Shown one piece after another: positions 63,229 to 64,000 of a stretch of 64,000 nucleotides of DNA. Within the stretch, counting starts at the first letter, position 1. Each line of letters opens with the position of its first letter. This DNA is from Sphingopyxis sp. H053 (GTDB lineage Bacteria > Pseudomonadota > Alphaproteobacteria > Sphingomonadales > Sphingomonadaceae): NCBI RefSeq assembly GCF_001468225.1, contig NZ_LNRU01000001.1, positions 372,001-436,000 of the forward strand. The letters run 5' to 3'. The notes beneath the pieces were generated by a model. It was not told where the DNA came from. It did not search any database and was given only the letters and a program-made list of their open reading frames with translations. Both the position numbers and the translations under genes were made by a program.

Positions 63229-64000
63229 GGTCTGGACGACGAACAGAGCAGCATCTCGCTGTCGGCGCTCAAACCCACCTTGCGCGAAGCGCTCGCCATC
63301 TATGCCGACGTCGTCTTGAACCCGGCTTATCGGCCTGAGAATGTCGATCGCGTCAAGGCGCAGACGATCGCGGGCATCACCTCGGCCCGCCAGGACGGCG
63401 CCTCGGCAGCGGGACGCCTGTTCCCGATGCTGATGTACGGCAAGGACTCGCCTTATGGCCGGCTCCTGGAGGAGGCCGATGTCGCCAACCTGAAGCCGCT
63501 CGACCTCTCGATCTTCCACCGGCGCTGGGTGCGGCCGAACAATGCGACGCTCGTCGTCGCCGGCGATACGAGCCTTGCCGAGATCAAGCCACTTGTCGAG
63601 ACGGTGTTCGCGTCTTGGCAGCAGGCGAAGGTTCCGGACCGGATCGTCCCCGAAACACCCGCTGCGGCGGCGACGATCGTCTATCTCGTCGACCGTCCGG
63701 GCGCGCCGCAGTCGGTCATTCGCGCCGCGTCAATCGCGCCCAAGCGCCTCGATGGCGACGAAATCGCGCGCGACCTCTTCAACACCGCGTTCGGCGGGGG
63801 CTTCACCTCGCGGCTCAACATGAAGCTCCGCGAAGAGAAAGGCTGGGCCTATGGTGCCTCGTCGGGCGTCTCGGGAGGGCGCGGCAGCCGGGTGTTCGCG
63901 GCGCAGGCCTCGGTGCAGACCGACAAGACCGCGGAATCGATGACCGAGATCGCCGGCCTCTTGAAAGACGCGCTCGGCGGCAAGCCGGTGTCGGCCGACG
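63226..64000 (+). pseudogene. M16-family peptidase, 5' end missing, 3' end outside window
   Basis: An open frame to the window edge encodes M16 (insulinase/pitrilysin) sequence: SSISLSALKPTLREALAIYAD, DVVLNPAYRPENVDRVKAQ, HRRWVRPNNATLVVAGD, and the second-repeat mark LNMKLREEKGWAYGASSGVS. The N-terminal part with the HxxEH zinc motif is not present upstream; that sequence instead becomes the end of a gene on the other strand near 63228. So the gene appears truncated by a rearrangement. If there is an alternative start upstream the product would still lack the metal site of the first repeat. Confidence 0.78.

Overview
The window reads as chromosomal DNA of a sphingomonad-type alphaproteobacterium, most likely Sphingopyxis or a close relative. 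Reasons: high GC, many ATGA gene overlaps, three large TonB-dependent receptors, an alphaproteobacterial aroA-cmk-rpsA-ihfB block, a cyoABCD-surf1-regBA operon and a FYDLN-type zinc-ribbon protein next to tRNA-Ala. The genus is inferred from gene content, not tested.

Layout. 1-2518: the end of an OmpR-type response regulator, its histidine kinase, and a LuxR-type regulator with a degenerate receiver. 2849-13094: a 2353-residue secreted animal-type haem peroxidase with RTX repeats, followed by its type I secretion ABC transporter and membrane fusion protein. This resembles the manganese-oxidising MopA peroxidases. 13125-17334: a Rieske oxygenase / hydrolase / thioesterase / acetyltransferase operon with a divergent TetR regulator and two TACCnnnnGGTA operators. 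17377-27239: a candidate undescribed catabolic regulon. It comprises quinone oxidoreductase, TauD/TfdA dioxygenase, beta-keto acid cleavage enzyme, small hydrolase, carboxymuconolactone-decarboxylase-like protein, MFS transporter, YeiH-type putative sulfate exporter and TonB receptor, with a divergent AraC regulator. An identical 17-bp box lies before both the operon and the receptor gene.

27289-40493: a carbohydrate (unsaturated uronate) uptake and use locus with fecI-fecR-TonB receptor, an exported FAD oxidoreductase, kduI, a secreted PHP-like metalloprotein, a second TonB receptor and a GntR regulator. 40781-42615: a frameshifted DUF1905/YdeI-family gene and an MHS-type MFS transporter. 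42785-49555: cyoABCD, surf1 and the redox-sensing regB/regA pair in one overlapping operon. 49685-57195: prolyl oligopeptidase, DUF4112 protein, a peptide-type solute-binding lipoprotein, an exported hydrolase, tRNA-Leu and an ABC-2 exporter. 57236-62316: the conserved housekeeping block ihfB, rpsA, cmk, aroA, the FYDLN protein and tRNA-Ala(GGC).

62317-64000: a rearranged end downstream of tRNA-Ala, with an unknown zinc-finger-like protein, a possible 3' gene remnant on the minus strand, and an M16 peptidase gene whose 5' part is missing. It looks like the edge of an island or deletion scar.

The main themes are secretion of an oxidative enzyme, TonB-dependent uptake linked to dedicated catabolic operons with local regulators, and redox control of the terminal quinol oxidase. 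Function calls come from reading motifs and gene context only. No database search was run.
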